A stretch of 12,139 nucleotides of DNA from the NCBI GenBank assembly GCA_037447655.1, contig JBBHKE010000789.1:1-12139 (forward strand), written 5' to 3'. Of this stretch, positions 1-7,736 are shown one piece after another. This DNA comes from Zygnema cylindricum. Lineage: Eukaryota; Streptophyta; Zygnematophyceae; Zygnematales; Zygnemataceae. Position 1 is the first letter of the stretch. Each line of letters starts with the position of its first letter. The notes under the pieces are model-generated. The model saw nothing but the letters and a program-made list of their open reading frames with translations. It was not told the DNA's origin and made no database searches. The position numbers were made by a program, and so were the translations under genes.

Positions 1-1
1 G

Positions 2-350
2 CAGGGTGCTAGAACTAATTTATTAAGATGTATGGGGGCCATCTAGGTATCCATCTGTGGGAGGTGCTAAGTTTATGTTTACCTTTACTGATGACTATAG
101 TAGATTTACTACAATATATTTCTTAAAAATTAAGGATGAAGTCTTTTCAAAATTTAAGGAGTATAAGGCTTGGGTTGAAAATCTGCATGAGAGAAAGATA
201 GCGAGATTCAGATATGATAATGGAGGGGAGTACATTTTTTACGAGTTTGCAGTATTCCTAAAATTGCATAAAATCTCACGTCAGCTAACCGTTCCTTATT
301 CTATGGAACAAAACGGTGTTTCAGAGAGGATGAATATGACCATATCATAG
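2..350 (+). pseudogene. Element A integrase catalytic core (copia DDE type)
   Basis: The core would insert the cDNA copy into host DNA. The triad is visible: Asp in DVWGP (27-29), Asp in DNGGEY (216-218) and Glu in the NGVSER motif (324-326). The last two are 36 codons apart, the D-X35-E spacing of integrases. TDDYSRF follows the first Asp by the usual distance. Bases 2-25 read QGARTNLL in a different frame. Compared with element B (LLHTY, 4446-4460), five bases are missing just before the first Asp, which breaks the frame. A TAG at 348-350 ends the open stretch. The catalytic residues survive although the gene is dead. The zinc-binding N-terminus lies outside the window. Confidence 0.9.
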
Positions 351-771
351 TGTGCTAAGACAATGGTGGCTGATATAGACAGATTTCAAATTTTGGGCAG
401 AGGCTATGCATTGTGCAACTTATGTGAGAAACAAGCTAGAAACAAGCTAGAAACAAGGGCAGTAAAAGATGAAACTCCCTACGAAATGTGGACAGGACAC
501 AAACCAGATCTAAGTCACTACAAAGTTTTTGGACGTAAGATATTCTTGCTAGATAATGATCCACACAAATGGAGATTAGAGCCAAAAGGCATAGCAATGA
601 TATTTCTAGGTACGATGATCATGCCAAAGGTTATAAAGTATATGACATTAAGAGAAATAAACCCGTGGTAGCCAAAAACATCATAGTGAATGATGAGGGA
701 AAATGAGTAAATGTATTTAGTCAGCGTACAGATAAAAAGAAAGATCGAATATCGTTTTAGAGGATAATCCT
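351..771 (+). pseudogene. Element A integrase C-terminal part, frameshifted
   Basis: The piece matches element B's integrase C-terminal region: DETPYEMWTGHKPDLSHYKV at about 469-528 parallels B's DQTPYERWAGWKLDISHLKV. Later RYDDHAKGYKVYD (from about 608, another frame) parallels B's GYDEDVKGYRVYD. Between them the frame changes at least twice. One cause is visible: an 11-bp tandem duplication at 429-450. A TGA follows NDEGK at about 703-705. Bases 706-771 hold no recognisable motif and are the start of the variable integrase-RT linker. Confidence 0.82.
429..450 (+). repeat. 11-bp tandem duplication (2 x AAACAAGCTAG)
   Basis: Two exact head-to-tail copies (429-439 and 440-450) are followed by a partial third, AAACAAGG. 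One extra copy of 11 bases is not a multiple of three. It shifts the reading of the motif that should run from CATYVRNK into the RAVKDETPYE region. It is probably a replication slippage event after the element died. Confidence 0.85.
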
Positions 772-1697
772 ATGTTTTATAAGAAAAATATAGAAAATGC
801 ATCTTCATCAACTCAAAGTGACCTGCAATCATTTTCTCCACCAGACACAAGAAGTGTTATGCCAAAAAGAGTTGCAAACTCTCCTCTACCTCAAGCCGAA
901 AATGAATCACAAGAAAAATCACATGTATCGAGGAGGTGGACCCAACCATCTATACCAACGACAGATTTTCCAAGTGGAGTTAGGCGAAGTGCACGACTTA
1001 GGGGAGAAAATGCTGCCTTTGCTCACTCAGCACACACATAAGAGACTCTAACATTAACGGAAGCTTTTTTGAGTAATGAAAGGGAACACTGGGTGGAAGC
1101 AGTCAATGAAAAAATGAAGTTTATCATAGAGGCCCAAACATGGGATCTGGTGGAACTTCCTCCAGGAAGAAAGGCTATTGGAAGTAAATGGTTGTTTAAA
1201 TTAAAATTGAACCCCGATAATACCATAGAGAGGTATAAGGCTTGCTTGGTTACTAAGGGATATAATCAAAAGCAGGGGATAGATTATGAAGAAACTTTTT
1301 CACCAGTTATAAGGTTTCCCTTTGTCCCCATCTTACTTACATAAGCTGCCATATAGGATTTTGACATCCACCAAATGGATGTCAAAACTGCCTTTTTAAA
1401 TGGTGGTTTAGATGAGGTCATTTATATGAAGCAACCTGAGGGTTATGAGGAAGCAGGAAAAGAAAATCTTGTGTGTAGACTTTTAAAATCTTTCTATGGC
1501 CTAAAACGGGCCCGTAAGCAATGGAACGGAAAGTTAGATGAGTTCTTCATAGGATTAGGATTTACTAAAATTAGCTCATATCATTCAGTATATGTCATGT
1601 GTGGTGATAATCCTTATGAGGTGATATTCATTGCTGTGTATGTTGATGATTTGTTGCTAATTCGTAGGAACAAAGAAGGAATTACTAGAGTAAAACA
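772..1697 (+). pseudogene. Element A linker and reverse transcriptase (5' part of RT)
   Basis: This is the RNA-dependent DNA polymerase of element A. One frame runs from the Ser/Pro-rich linker (with RRSARLRGE at about 982-1008) through the fingers and palm. Motifs in order: HWVEAVNEKM; a SKWLFKLKLNPDNTIERYKA block (1185-1244); QMDVKTAFLNG with the first catalytic Asp at 1378-1380; FYGLKRARKQWN; and YVDD at 1639-1650 with both Asp codons kept. Three stops interrupt it: TAA at 1039-1041, TAA at 1342-1344 and TAG at 1354-1356. The frame is cut at 1697 by element B; the continuation is at 8043-8165. Family assignment is secure. The exact lineage within copia is not. Confidence 0.92.
1693..1697 (+). 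repeat. Target site duplication of element B, left copy (AAACA)
   Basis: AAACA directly precedes the TG of B's 5' LTR and recurs at 8043-8047, directly after B's 3' LTR. Removing B with one copy restores element A's RT frame: GTA AAA CA then C GGT CTT. Five bases is the usual copia-integrase stagger. Confidence 0.93.
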
Positions 1698-1782
1698 TGT
1701 AGAAATCGATGGTTATATTATTATTTTCTAGGTCTAAATTAGAATATAGAAAAGAAGCCGAGGTAGTCAGCCTCTAACTTCT

Positions 1783-1828
1783 CTCTCCAAACTCCCACAC
1801 TTGTTGCAGTCAGTGAGAAGTTGGAGAG
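1783..1828 (+). repeat. Inverted repeat in element B 5' LTR (CTCTCCAA / TTGGAGAG)
   Basis: CTCTCCAA at 1783-1790 pairs perfectly with TTGGAGAG at 1821-1828. A second, mutually exclusive pairing, AACTTCTC (1777-1784) with GAGAAGTT (1815-1822), overlaps it. The same pair lies in the 3' LTR at 7064-7071 and 7102-7109. Elements C and D have pairing arms of different sequence at the same place, just before a shared GCCATGG. Confidence 0.7.
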
Positions 1829-1929
1829 GAAGCTAGAGCCATGGCTACCTAGGCTATCCAAAGGTTTACGGGAAATAGATTAGTTGTTATACAGATAGGT
1901 AGGTTTATTCACTAAAAGAATATGTCAGA

Positions 1930-2005
1930 ATCAGAATTTGATCCTTGCAACTGTCGATAAGCAGACCACCGGTAGGCAGTAGCCTTAACCGTTAAGTCTA
2001 GGCGT
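1930..2005 (-). other. tRNA/SINE-like box A-box B module, antisense in element B 5' LTR
   Basis: On the minus strand the segment reads GGTTAAGGC (+ strand 1981-1989), resembling the D-loop/box A end of Ser/Leu-type tRNAs. About 45 bases further comes GGATCAAATTC, resembling a decayed box B. The equivalent segment of element D has a much better box B, GGTTCGAGTC. The arms do not fold into a convincing cloverleaf, so it is not a tRNA gene. A tRNA-derived SINE fragment captured by an ancestral LTR is one reading; chance resemblance is the other. Confidence 0.4.
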
Positions 2006-2235
2006 TACGATACATACTGTAGGGTTTGATAGCTATTCAAATGTTAACACGTAGGGAAATTCATTTAATGGCGGATGTTTATGGTGACATAGATCTAGTT
2101 ATGTAAACGTACGGAATTTGGTATGGATAAAGAACAAGTACCGCACATTTTAATACTTTTACGAAACAAATACCGCACAAGCATTTATGACGGCTACGAT
2201 TGAAATTAGCATTCAATCGCACGGACAGGAAGAAA

Positions 2236-2250
2236 GCCGAGATCGCGGAA
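2236..2250 (+). promoter_or_regulatory. Conserved LTR block GCCGAGATCGCGGAA
   Basis: This 15-mer recurs at the equivalent place in all LTRs of the window: 7517-7531 (one mismatch), 8671-8683 on the minus strand (13-base core) and 9989-10003 (exact). Elements C and D share 26 contiguous bases here, although flanking LTR sequence is strongly diverged. A protein-binding site in the LTR promoter region is a reasonable inference, not shown. Confidence 0.5.
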
Positions 2251-2290
2251 GAGATTCTCAACGGTTTATGGTCATCGCCACATCGGATGA

Positions 2291-2298
2291 CACGTGGC
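2291..2298 (+). promoter_or_regulatory. G-box / ABRE-like CACGTGGC in element B 5' LTR
   Basis: CACGTGGC is the core bound by plant bZIP and bHLH factors and is common in stress-inducible promoters. In the 3' LTR the same site reads CACATGGC, one transition away, as expected from deamination of the central CpG. Element C has two related ACGT cores in its LTR. Function is inferred from motif identity only. Confidence 0.4.
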
Positions 2299-2480
2299 AG
2301 GATTACGTTCGATCACGGTATCTTTGGGGATTATGGGACCGAATCCGAATATGACATGCGTCGACATTTAGGCCATGTCGTAAATAATCCGAACATGAAA
2401 TACACCGGCAACTGTAGTTTTGTGTACGGAAGTGAAATATGATTGGTGTCGTACACTAGTAGATAGAGTTTGAGAGAGAG

Positions 2481-2520
2481 ATAGGACTTAGAAAAATTGG
2501 TAGATAGGACCCTCTCTCCC
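2481..2520 (+). promoter_or_regulatory. Conserved LTR block around AGGACTTAG...GGTAG
   Basis: The pattern AGGACTTAG, an A/T stretch, TTGGTAG, then a CCTCTCTC-like run occurs here, at 7761-7800, at 8401-8440 on the minus strand, and at 10211-10250. Its persistence in LTRs that otherwise align poorly suggests a shared functional segment in the R/U5 half, such as a polyadenylation or packaging signal. I cannot tell which. Confidence 0.45.
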
Positions 2521-2730
2521 AGAGAGCTTGTGAACAAAAAGTAACCTTTGACCCACCATAACTTACTGCTCAAGAGTGAGGGAGTCTTGAATTCACAAAG
2601 ATGAAGGTGGTTAGAGTTTTTGTTTGCCAGGGTGGAAATTATTCTTGCTGAAACACAAAGGGGTCAAGGTTATCCTAGAGGCTTCTTGGGAGCTATCCAC
2701 TCTAAAGACTTATAGAGGTATCAGAATTCA

Positions 2731-2745
2731 GGTTATGGGCCCACC
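2731..2745 (+). promoter_or_regulatory. Primer binding site of element B, complementary to the anticodon arm of tRNA-iMet (half-tRNA type)
   Basis: GGTTATGGGCCCACC follows the LTR end with no spacer. Its reverse complement, GGTGGGCCCATAACC, matches 15 bases of the anticodon stem-loop of plant initiator tRNA-Met as I recall it, ending near nucleotide 39. It does not match the acceptor end; the usual plant copia PBS would be TGGTATCAGAGC. Priming by a cleaved 5' half of tRNA-iMet is established for Drosophila copia and proposed for yeast Ty5 and Volvox Osser. The fourth- to sixth-last bases (CCA) and the final CC fit the plant tRNA better than the animal one. The gag ATG lies inside it at 2735-2737. 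Confidence 0.85.
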
Positions 2746-3505
2746 CTCTAGGGTACCCATCTTTAATGGAACTCTTTTCATATACTGGGAAAGTATGATG
2801 ACAAGAGCTCTATGCGAGAAAAGATTTTGGGGGATAGTGAGTGGACGAGTGGGGCGTCCATCCAATCTTGGAATCCCTCCAGGCTTTGGAGGAAGCAGAT
2901 TCACATGGAAAGCAGATCCATCTTCAACAGAGGAGACAAAGGAAGGAGAGGTGGAGGACAAGGAAAGTAAAAGGAGACGACCACACCAATAGCAATTGGT
3001 TCAGCATTCATGTCTCCTCTTTTGAGGAACGAGGAGAATGATACTGATACCAGGGACTTCAACAATATGGCGACAAAACACTTCATCCTTCGCCATCTTA
3101 CTCAAGGGCTTTCATGTCCTCATTTACAGGTAGAAAGGGCATCTGATCTTTGGATGGCTCTCATATAGATGTATCGAAGTGGTACGATTTTGGAACAACA
3201 GTTATCTGATCATAAAGTTAAGGAGTATGAATACAAAGGGGGGAAAATGTAGGAATTTTGCAATGAGCTTGCTACACTTTTTATGGAGCTAGAAATTGCT
3301 AGAAAAGATTTTAGTGAAAAAGAAAAGGTTAACTGTTTACTGATAAAGTTACCCGACGAGTTCGAGAACATAGTAAACTGTGTGCACGACTTGCCGGACT
3401 CAAGGTGGATATGGAATTTAGTGGTAGGGATGATTCTCGTTCGGGAGAATACGATTGAGATCCGGAGGGGAGGAAAGAGTGGGCAAGCCTGGCAAATGCC
3501 ACCAA
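2735..3505 (+). pseudogene. Element B gag (capsid/nucleocapsid precursor), frameshifted
   Basis: Gag forms the virus-like particle in which reverse transcription occurs. The ATG at 2735 opens MGPPSRVPIFNG, then FIYWESMMTRALCEKRFWGI, recalling the N-terminal copia gag pattern (FNG..Y.YW...M...L). The same start and pattern are in element D (10488), where an in-frame TAA lies 12 bases upstream; this supports the ATG. In B the frame is open further upstream into the LTR (from a TTG at 2624), which I take as chance. The first frame ends at a TAG (2990-2992). The reading moves to another frame by about 2980, with DLWMALI (about 3148-3165), TAG 3166-3168, TAG 3250-3252 and IKLPDEFENIV at about 3343-3375. 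A further shift near 3500 leads into the CCHC knuckle frame. Confidence 0.85.
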
Positions 3506-3728
3506 TTGGAGGAACAATGATTCTCGGAAAACAATCAGAAACTAAAAGGGGAGGGAGCAAAAAAATCAGACGAACAAGTTCGGACCGAGGGCTCCCAAAG
3601 GTTTATGTCATTTTTGTAAGAAACCGGAGCACTATATGGCAGAATGCACTAAACTAACCGAGCTTTGGTTAAAGGAGGGACAGACCGGTGGAACCCCAAG
3701 AGGAAAGAAAAAGGCCCTTGTGATATAA
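3506..3728 (+). pseudogene. Element B nucleocapsid CCHC zinc knuckle
   Basis: In the frame that continues into protease, a basic Asn/Lys/Arg-rich stretch leads to LCHFCKKPEHYMAEC at 3603-3647, a perfect C-X2-C-X4-H-X4-C knuckle (3606-3647). Such knuckles bind the element's own RNA for packaging. A TAA occurs upstream (about 3537-3545) and another at 3726-3728, just after a Lys-rich GKKKAL. An acidic stretch (EAESEDEDNELLLDEEL) then leads into protease. Confidence 0.9.
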
Positions 3729-4110
3729 GTACATGAGGCGGAATCCGAGGACGAGGACAATGAGCTCTTATTGGATGAGGAGTTGGAGGCGAAAAACGAG
3801 GTCAAAATTCCACGAAGGCAGAAATGTGCTTACGGTGGAATAATAGGTGAACGAGGCTGGATTATAGATTCAGGTGTCTCCATGCACATGTGTAAGGATA
3901 AGCACATGTTCACTAAGATAAGAAAGATTCCCATTGTAGAGATAGAGTACGGGGATGGGAGGATAGTCACTACTTCTCTTGTAGGATCGGTAGATATGGA
4001 AGTGTTCGTAGAAGGAAAGATATCTATAGTAACATTCTCCGATGTATTGTTTATTCCAAAGCTGAACAAAAACATCATCTCTACATCTGTATTTGATGAT
4101 AAGGGCTTTT
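3729..4110 (+). pseudogene. Element B aspartic protease
   Basis: The protease would cut the gag-pol polyprotein. GWIIDSGVSMHM carries the catalytic Asp at 3867-3869; the family norm is DSGAS, and element D keeps it. EIEYGDGRIVTT and VLFIPKLNKNIIS follow at the usual spacing of copia proteases. The frame is open from 3729 to 4574, through the pre-integrase domain, so this is the cleanest part of B. It has no independent start codon: it is a polyprotein segment, separated from gag by a TAA at 3726-3728. Confidence 0.9.
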
Positions 4111-5375
4111 TTTCTAGACCTAGGGAAGGAGTCTTTACTGCTAGTTTTGAGGAGGATGTCTATTTCATTGCTGAGAAAGACAGCCAAGGGATGTTTAGGC
4201 TGATTTTAAGTAATGAAACAAAGAAACTTTATTTTGCTACTGTTCATGATGTAATGATGTGGCATAAAAGGCTTGGGCATGTGAATCTCGATAAGTTAAG
4301 AAAGATGAAAAAGATGGGAGTGGTGGAAGGAATTCAAATTAGTGAGAGTGATAATATAAGTGATTCTAGTGGATGTGCTCAAGGTAAAGCACACAGATTA
4401 CCCTTTCCCAAAATAGCCACCAATAAGGGAGAAAAAAATCTAGATTTATTACACACATATATTTGGGGACCGGCTAAAGTGTCCTCACCGGGGGGGAAGA
4501 GATTTATGATGACTATCACTGATGATTGGTCTCGGTATTCCAGGGTGTATTTTTTGAAAAACAAGTCAGAAGTTTAGGATTGTTTTAGACAATCCTAAAG
4601 CATAGAGCCAAAAACTCCATGAAACTCCAATCAAGAGAGTAAGCAGTGACAATGGTGGAGAGTTTACTTCTAACCAGTTTGAGGATTTTTTGAGGGAAGA
4701 TGGAGTCCAACACCAAAAGACAGTTCCAGAAAACCTGGAACAGAATGGGGTGGCTGAAAGGTTAAATAGAACACTAAGTGATAGTGCCAGAAGTATGTTG
4801 TCAGATAAAAAGATAGGAAAAAGGTTTTGGGCAGAAGCAATGAATTGTGCTAATTACCTCAAGAATAGAGTTCTTACTTCAGCTATAAAAGATCAAACAC
4901 CTTATGAGAGATGGGCAGGCTGGAAACTAGACATATCTCACTTAAAGGTTTTCAACAGTCAAGTATTGAGTCTAGATACAGATCGGTCTAATTGGAAGCT
5001 AGATCCTAAAGGAAAACCGCGATACTTATTAGGATATGATGAGGATGTTAAAGGATATAGAGTTTATGATCTAAAAAGGGAAGATATAATCTTAGTAAAG
5101 CATCTAGTAGTTATGGATGAAGGAAAGTGTGTGGATCCCTTCAAGTATACAAAGTTTGTAAAAATCAGATTTGAGTCAGAAAATTCCGATGACTTTGAGC
5201 TTCCTAACTATCCAGGTTTTAGAGACGATGACATTCTTGCAGGTACAAATCAGACCGAAAAGGACTTGGCTGCGGAAACTCCACTGACAACTCTACCCGA
5301 AGCAGAAGACGTGGAGGAAACTGATTCGGAATCAAGGGACAGGGGAGAAGCCGAGATTTTTCGAAAGAACCCACG
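4111..5375 (+). pseudogene. Element B integrase (zinc region, core, C-terminus)
   Basis: The zinc region has WHKRLGH (His 4263-4265 and 4278-4280) and one Cys (4374-4376). The first Cys of the CXXC pair is Ser (TCT 4365-4367); element D has TGT there. In the core, the first catalytic Asp of the LHTD motif is Tyr (TAT 4458-4460). TDDWSRY follows. A TAG at 4575-4577 and at least two frameshifts interrupt 4578-4640. The frame then recovers with DNGGEF (Asp 4648-4650) and NGVAER (Glu 4756-4758), 36 codons apart. The C-terminal part (FWAEAMNCANYLKNR, QTPYERWAGWKLDISHLKVF, GYDEDVKGYRVYD) and an acidic linker run to about 5370, where the frame shifts again. Integrase activity is lost at several independent points. 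Confidence 0.93.
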
Positions 5376-6330
5376 AGACCATCTATTCCAGCCACATATT
5401 TTGAGGGGGGAAGGAGAAGTAGCAAAAGACTGCAAGAAAAACAGGTTAATAACAAGGTAACAAAACTATCTCATCAAGATAAACCTCTGACTTATAGAGA
5501 GACGATGACCTATTCATGAAAGAACCGGTGGAAGACAGCCATCAATGAGGAGATGGCCGCAATTATAGTAGTAAATACTTGGGAGCTGGTGGATTGTCCA
5601 CCTAACCGAAAACCAATCGGTTGTAAGTGGGTTTTTAATTTAAAACTGAACCCAGATAACACGATTGATCGCTACAAGGCCCGATTAGTGGCAAAGGGAT
5701 TTACACAAAAAGAGGGAATTGACTACGTGGAAACCTTTACCATGGTCGTCAGATTTCCCTCCGTCGGCATACTTTTTAGTCTGGCGGCTGTGGTAGACAC
5801 GGAGGTACACTAGATGGACATCAAGACAGCCTTTTTGCATGGAGAATTGGAAGAGGATATCTTCATGCGACAACCCGAAGGATTTGTGGAGGAAGGAGAG
5901 GAGAGTAAGGTATGTTGGCTGATCAAATCTCTTTATGGTTTGAAACAAACGCATCGACAGTGGAATAAGAAGCTTGATGAGTTTATTACCGGTTTGGGAT
6001 ATATCCCGATCAGCTCAGATCACTCAATCTATGTTTTTGAAGTTGATGAAGGTGTTATATTTATTGCAATTTATGTTGGTGATTTGCTTGTTTTAAGTAA
6101 ATCAATGAAAAAAATTAATAAACTGAAAACTGATCTTAAAGGGAGACTTTAAATGAAAGATATGGGGGAAGCAAAATATATTTTGGGATTTCAAGTAGAA
6201 AGAGACCAAAAAAGGAAGATTATAAGATTGACTCAAAAGTAAACAATAGGGAACATGCTTGGAAAATTTCGAATGGATAAAGCTAATAGTTGTAAACCCA
6301 ATAGAAAAGGAAGTGATGAAGTGAGGAAGT
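5376..6330 (+). pseudogene. Element B reverse transcriptase
   Basis: One frame runs from the linker (RPSIPATYFEGG at 5376) through the whole RT, cut by stops: TGA 5517-5519, TAG 5811-5813 (in place of Gln in the HQMD motif), TAA 6150-6152 and a TAA near 6240. Motifs in order: PIGCKWVFNLKLNPDNTID, MDIKTAFLHG (Asp 5817-5819), SLYGLKQTHRQWNKKLDEF, SSDHSIYV, then YVGD at 6072-6083. The family motif is YVDD; the first Asp, a metal-binding catalytic residue, is Gly (GGT 6078-6080). KFRMDKANSCKP closes the recognisable thumb. The polymerase would be dead even if the stops were ignored. Confidence 0.94.
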
Positions 6331-6586
6331 CATTAGACAAGGGTATCTCTGAAACGGTTCATGCGAACGCAGGTAAGTATGAAAGTCTATCTATTTTATA
6401 ATTGTACCAGACAGCTTCGCCGTAGGAGGCTGAGTAAAGTCATCTCTCGCTAGAGGATTAAGGAGCGTAGTTTATTTTGTGGAAAATCTTTGGTTGCTCG
6501 GGTGGGGAGAAGTGATGCTGGGTTCCAAGATGCTCCAATGAGGAGATGTAATTTTGGATATGTATTATATTTGGGTGATGGGGCTT
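6331..6586 (+). pseudogene. Element B degraded connection region between RT and RNase H
   Basis: Only scattered traces of the usual copia sequence can be read here in changing frames, for example CTR (compare CTRPD) near 6404 and a GYVLYLG-like stretch at about 6556-6576. The distance from the RT thumb to the RNase H SKQQK motif is roughly 100 codons, while about 150 is normal as I recall, so some sequence has been lost. The first RNase H Asp (the DADWAG-type motif) is not visible. Confidence 0.65.
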
Positions 6587-6965
6587 GCTGTTTGGAGTAG
6601 CAAACAGCAAAAGGTTATTTCTCAGTCCAACATGGAGGCTGAGTATATGGCCTCTTGCTATGTTGTAAAAGAATTGATGTGGGTCAAGTCTTTGCTTGGT
6701 GAGCTTGGTCACCTTAAGAGTGGCGTGTAGAAAATATTTTGTGATAATCAGGTAGCAATCGCTATTTTTGCCAATCCTAAACATCATTTTAAAGCTAATA
6801 ATATGGACATTAGACTCAGCTTTGTTACAGAGAAAGTAGAAAACAAAATCATTAAGAGTACCTAATCGGATACAGAATGGTGCATATATGATTACCAATC
6901 TTGTACTTTCACCTAAACTCATTTTCTGCAAGGAGAAGTGTGGTCTGAAATTAAAGATTGACTAG
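6587..6965 (+). pseudogene. Element B RNase H and end of pol
   Basis: RNase H removes the RNA template during cDNA synthesis. From 6587 the frame reads AVWSSKQQKVISQSNMEAEY, then KELMWVKSLLGELG, a TAG (about 6728-6730), IFCDNQVAIAI and HHFKANNMDIRLSF, the copia RNase H signatures; the Glu of EAEY and the Asp of CDNQ are kept. Another stop and a frame change follow near 6863. The true C-terminus, ITNLVLSPKLIFCKEKCGL..., ends at TAG 6963-6965, directly against the polypurine tract. Element C ends the same way (minus strand, 9184-9186). Confidence 0.9.
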
Positions 6966-6978
6966 AAAATAAAGGGAG
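6966..6978 (+). other. Polypurine tract of element B
   Basis: AAAATAAAGGGAG directly precedes the TG of the 3' LTR. It is the expected RNase H-resistant primer for plus-strand DNA. Element C has the equivalent GAAAATAAGGGAT before its 3' LTR, and both follow GACTA. Confidence 0.85.
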
Positions 6979-7208
6979 TGTAGAAATCGATGGTTATTTT
7001 ATTATTTTCTTGGTCTAAATTGGAATATAGAAAAAAAGCCGAAGCAGTCTGCCTCTAACTTATCTCTCCAAACTCCCACACTTGTTGCAGTCAGTGAGAA
7101 GTTGGAGAGCAAGCTAGAGCCATGGCTATTTAGGCTATCTAGAGGTTTACGGGAAATAGATTAGTTGTTATACAGATATGTAGGTTTATTTACTAAAAGA
7201 ATATGTTG

Positions 7209-7286
7209 GAATTAGAAATTGATCGTGGCACCTGTCGATAAACAGACCGCCGGTAGGCAATAGCCTTAACCGTTAAGTATAGGCGT
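7209..7286 (-). other. tRNA/SINE-like module, antisense in element B 3' LTR
   Basis: This is the LTR partner of the module at 1930-2005. On the minus strand it reads GGTTAAGGC, then CTATTGCCTACCGGCGG and a decayed box B-like end. See the better preserved copy at 9717-9790. Confidence 0.38.
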
Positions 7287-7700
7287 TATGATAAATACTA
7301 TAGGGTTTGATAATTATTCAAATGTTAACACGTAGGGAAATTCATTTAAGGATCGATGTTTACGGTGACATAGATCGAATTATATAAACGTACGGAATTT
7401 GGTATGGATACAGAACAAGTAATGTGCATTTTGTCACTTTTACGAAACAAATACCGCACAAGCATTTATGACGGCTACGATTGAAATTAGCATTCAATCG
7501 GATGGACGGGAAGAAAGCCAAGATCGCGGAAGAGATTCTCGGTGGTTTATGGTCATCGCCACATCGGATGACACATGGCAAGATTACGTTGGATGGCGGC
7601 ATCTCCGGGGATTACAAGACCGAATCCGAATATGACATGTGTCGACATTTAGGCCATGTCGTACAAAATTTGTACATAAAGTACACCAACAGCTATAATT

Positions 7701-7736
7701 TTGTGTACGGCAGTGAAAAATGATTTGTGCCGTACA
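7701..7736 (+). repeat. Ten-bp stem hairpin in element B 3' LTR
   Basis: GTGTACGGCA pairs perfectly with TGCCGTACAC around a loop of about 15 bases. The 5' LTR copy (about 2420-2454) keeps only the outer seven pairs (GTGTACG/CGTACAC). Elements C (TGTAC/GTACA near 8516-8530) and D (GTAC/GTAC near 10144-10157) have shorter stems at the matching place, so a hairpin here may be an LTR feature. Confidence 0.55.

Larger units (their letters stand above)
1..1697 (+). mobile_element. Element A, left part: decayed Ty1/copia pol, oldest layer of the nest
   Basis: This stretch is the integrase to reverse transcriptase part of a copia-type polyprotein, in the order integrase then RT that defines Ty1/copia. 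Its LTR, gag and protease lie left of the window. It stops at base 1697, in the middle of a His codon (CA|C) in the RT, because element B is inserted there. The frame resumes at 8043 after B's 3' LTR. The reading moves between frames at about 27, 360-460, 610 and 690-770, and several stops are present, so it is a pseudogene. Its family motifs (DNGGEY, YVDD, FYGLK) are otherwise intact. Confidence 0.93.
1698..2730 (+). repeat. 5' LTR of element B (1033 bp)
   Basis: It begins TGTAGAAATCG and ends AGAATTCA, giving TG...CA ends, and matches 6979-8042 along its whole length. It is shorter than the 3' LTR mainly because about 30 bases are missing near 2570-2580. In order it contains an inverted-repeat region (1783-1828), an antisense tRNA-like module (about 1930-2005), the block GCCGAGATCGCGGAA (2236-2250), a G-box (2291-2298), a hairpin near 2421-2455 and the conserved block at 2481-2520. 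Transcription of B should start in this LTR. I cannot place the start site from sequence alone. Confidence 0.95.

Noticed and set aside
2711-2726. GGTATCAGA at the 5' LTR end as a standard tRNA-iMet 3'-end PBS
   Set aside because: It resembles TGGTATCAGAGC, but the same bases (GGTCTCAGA) are present in the 3' LTR before the target duplication, so they belong to the LTR. The real interior starts at 2731.
2624-2734. Upstream extension of B's gag into the LTR from a TTG
   Set aside because: There is no ATG, the stretch is not conserved in element D, and D has a stop in this frame just before the PBS ATG.
3870-4187. Open stretches on the minus strand across B's protease and pre-integrase
   Set aside because: They are shadows of the conserved plus-strand protease/pre-integrase frame and have no domain signature.
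6458-6931. 157-codon open stretch on the minus strand
   Set aside because: It is antisense to element B's RNase H, which shows clear family motifs on the plus strand. The antisense translation has no recognisable domain.
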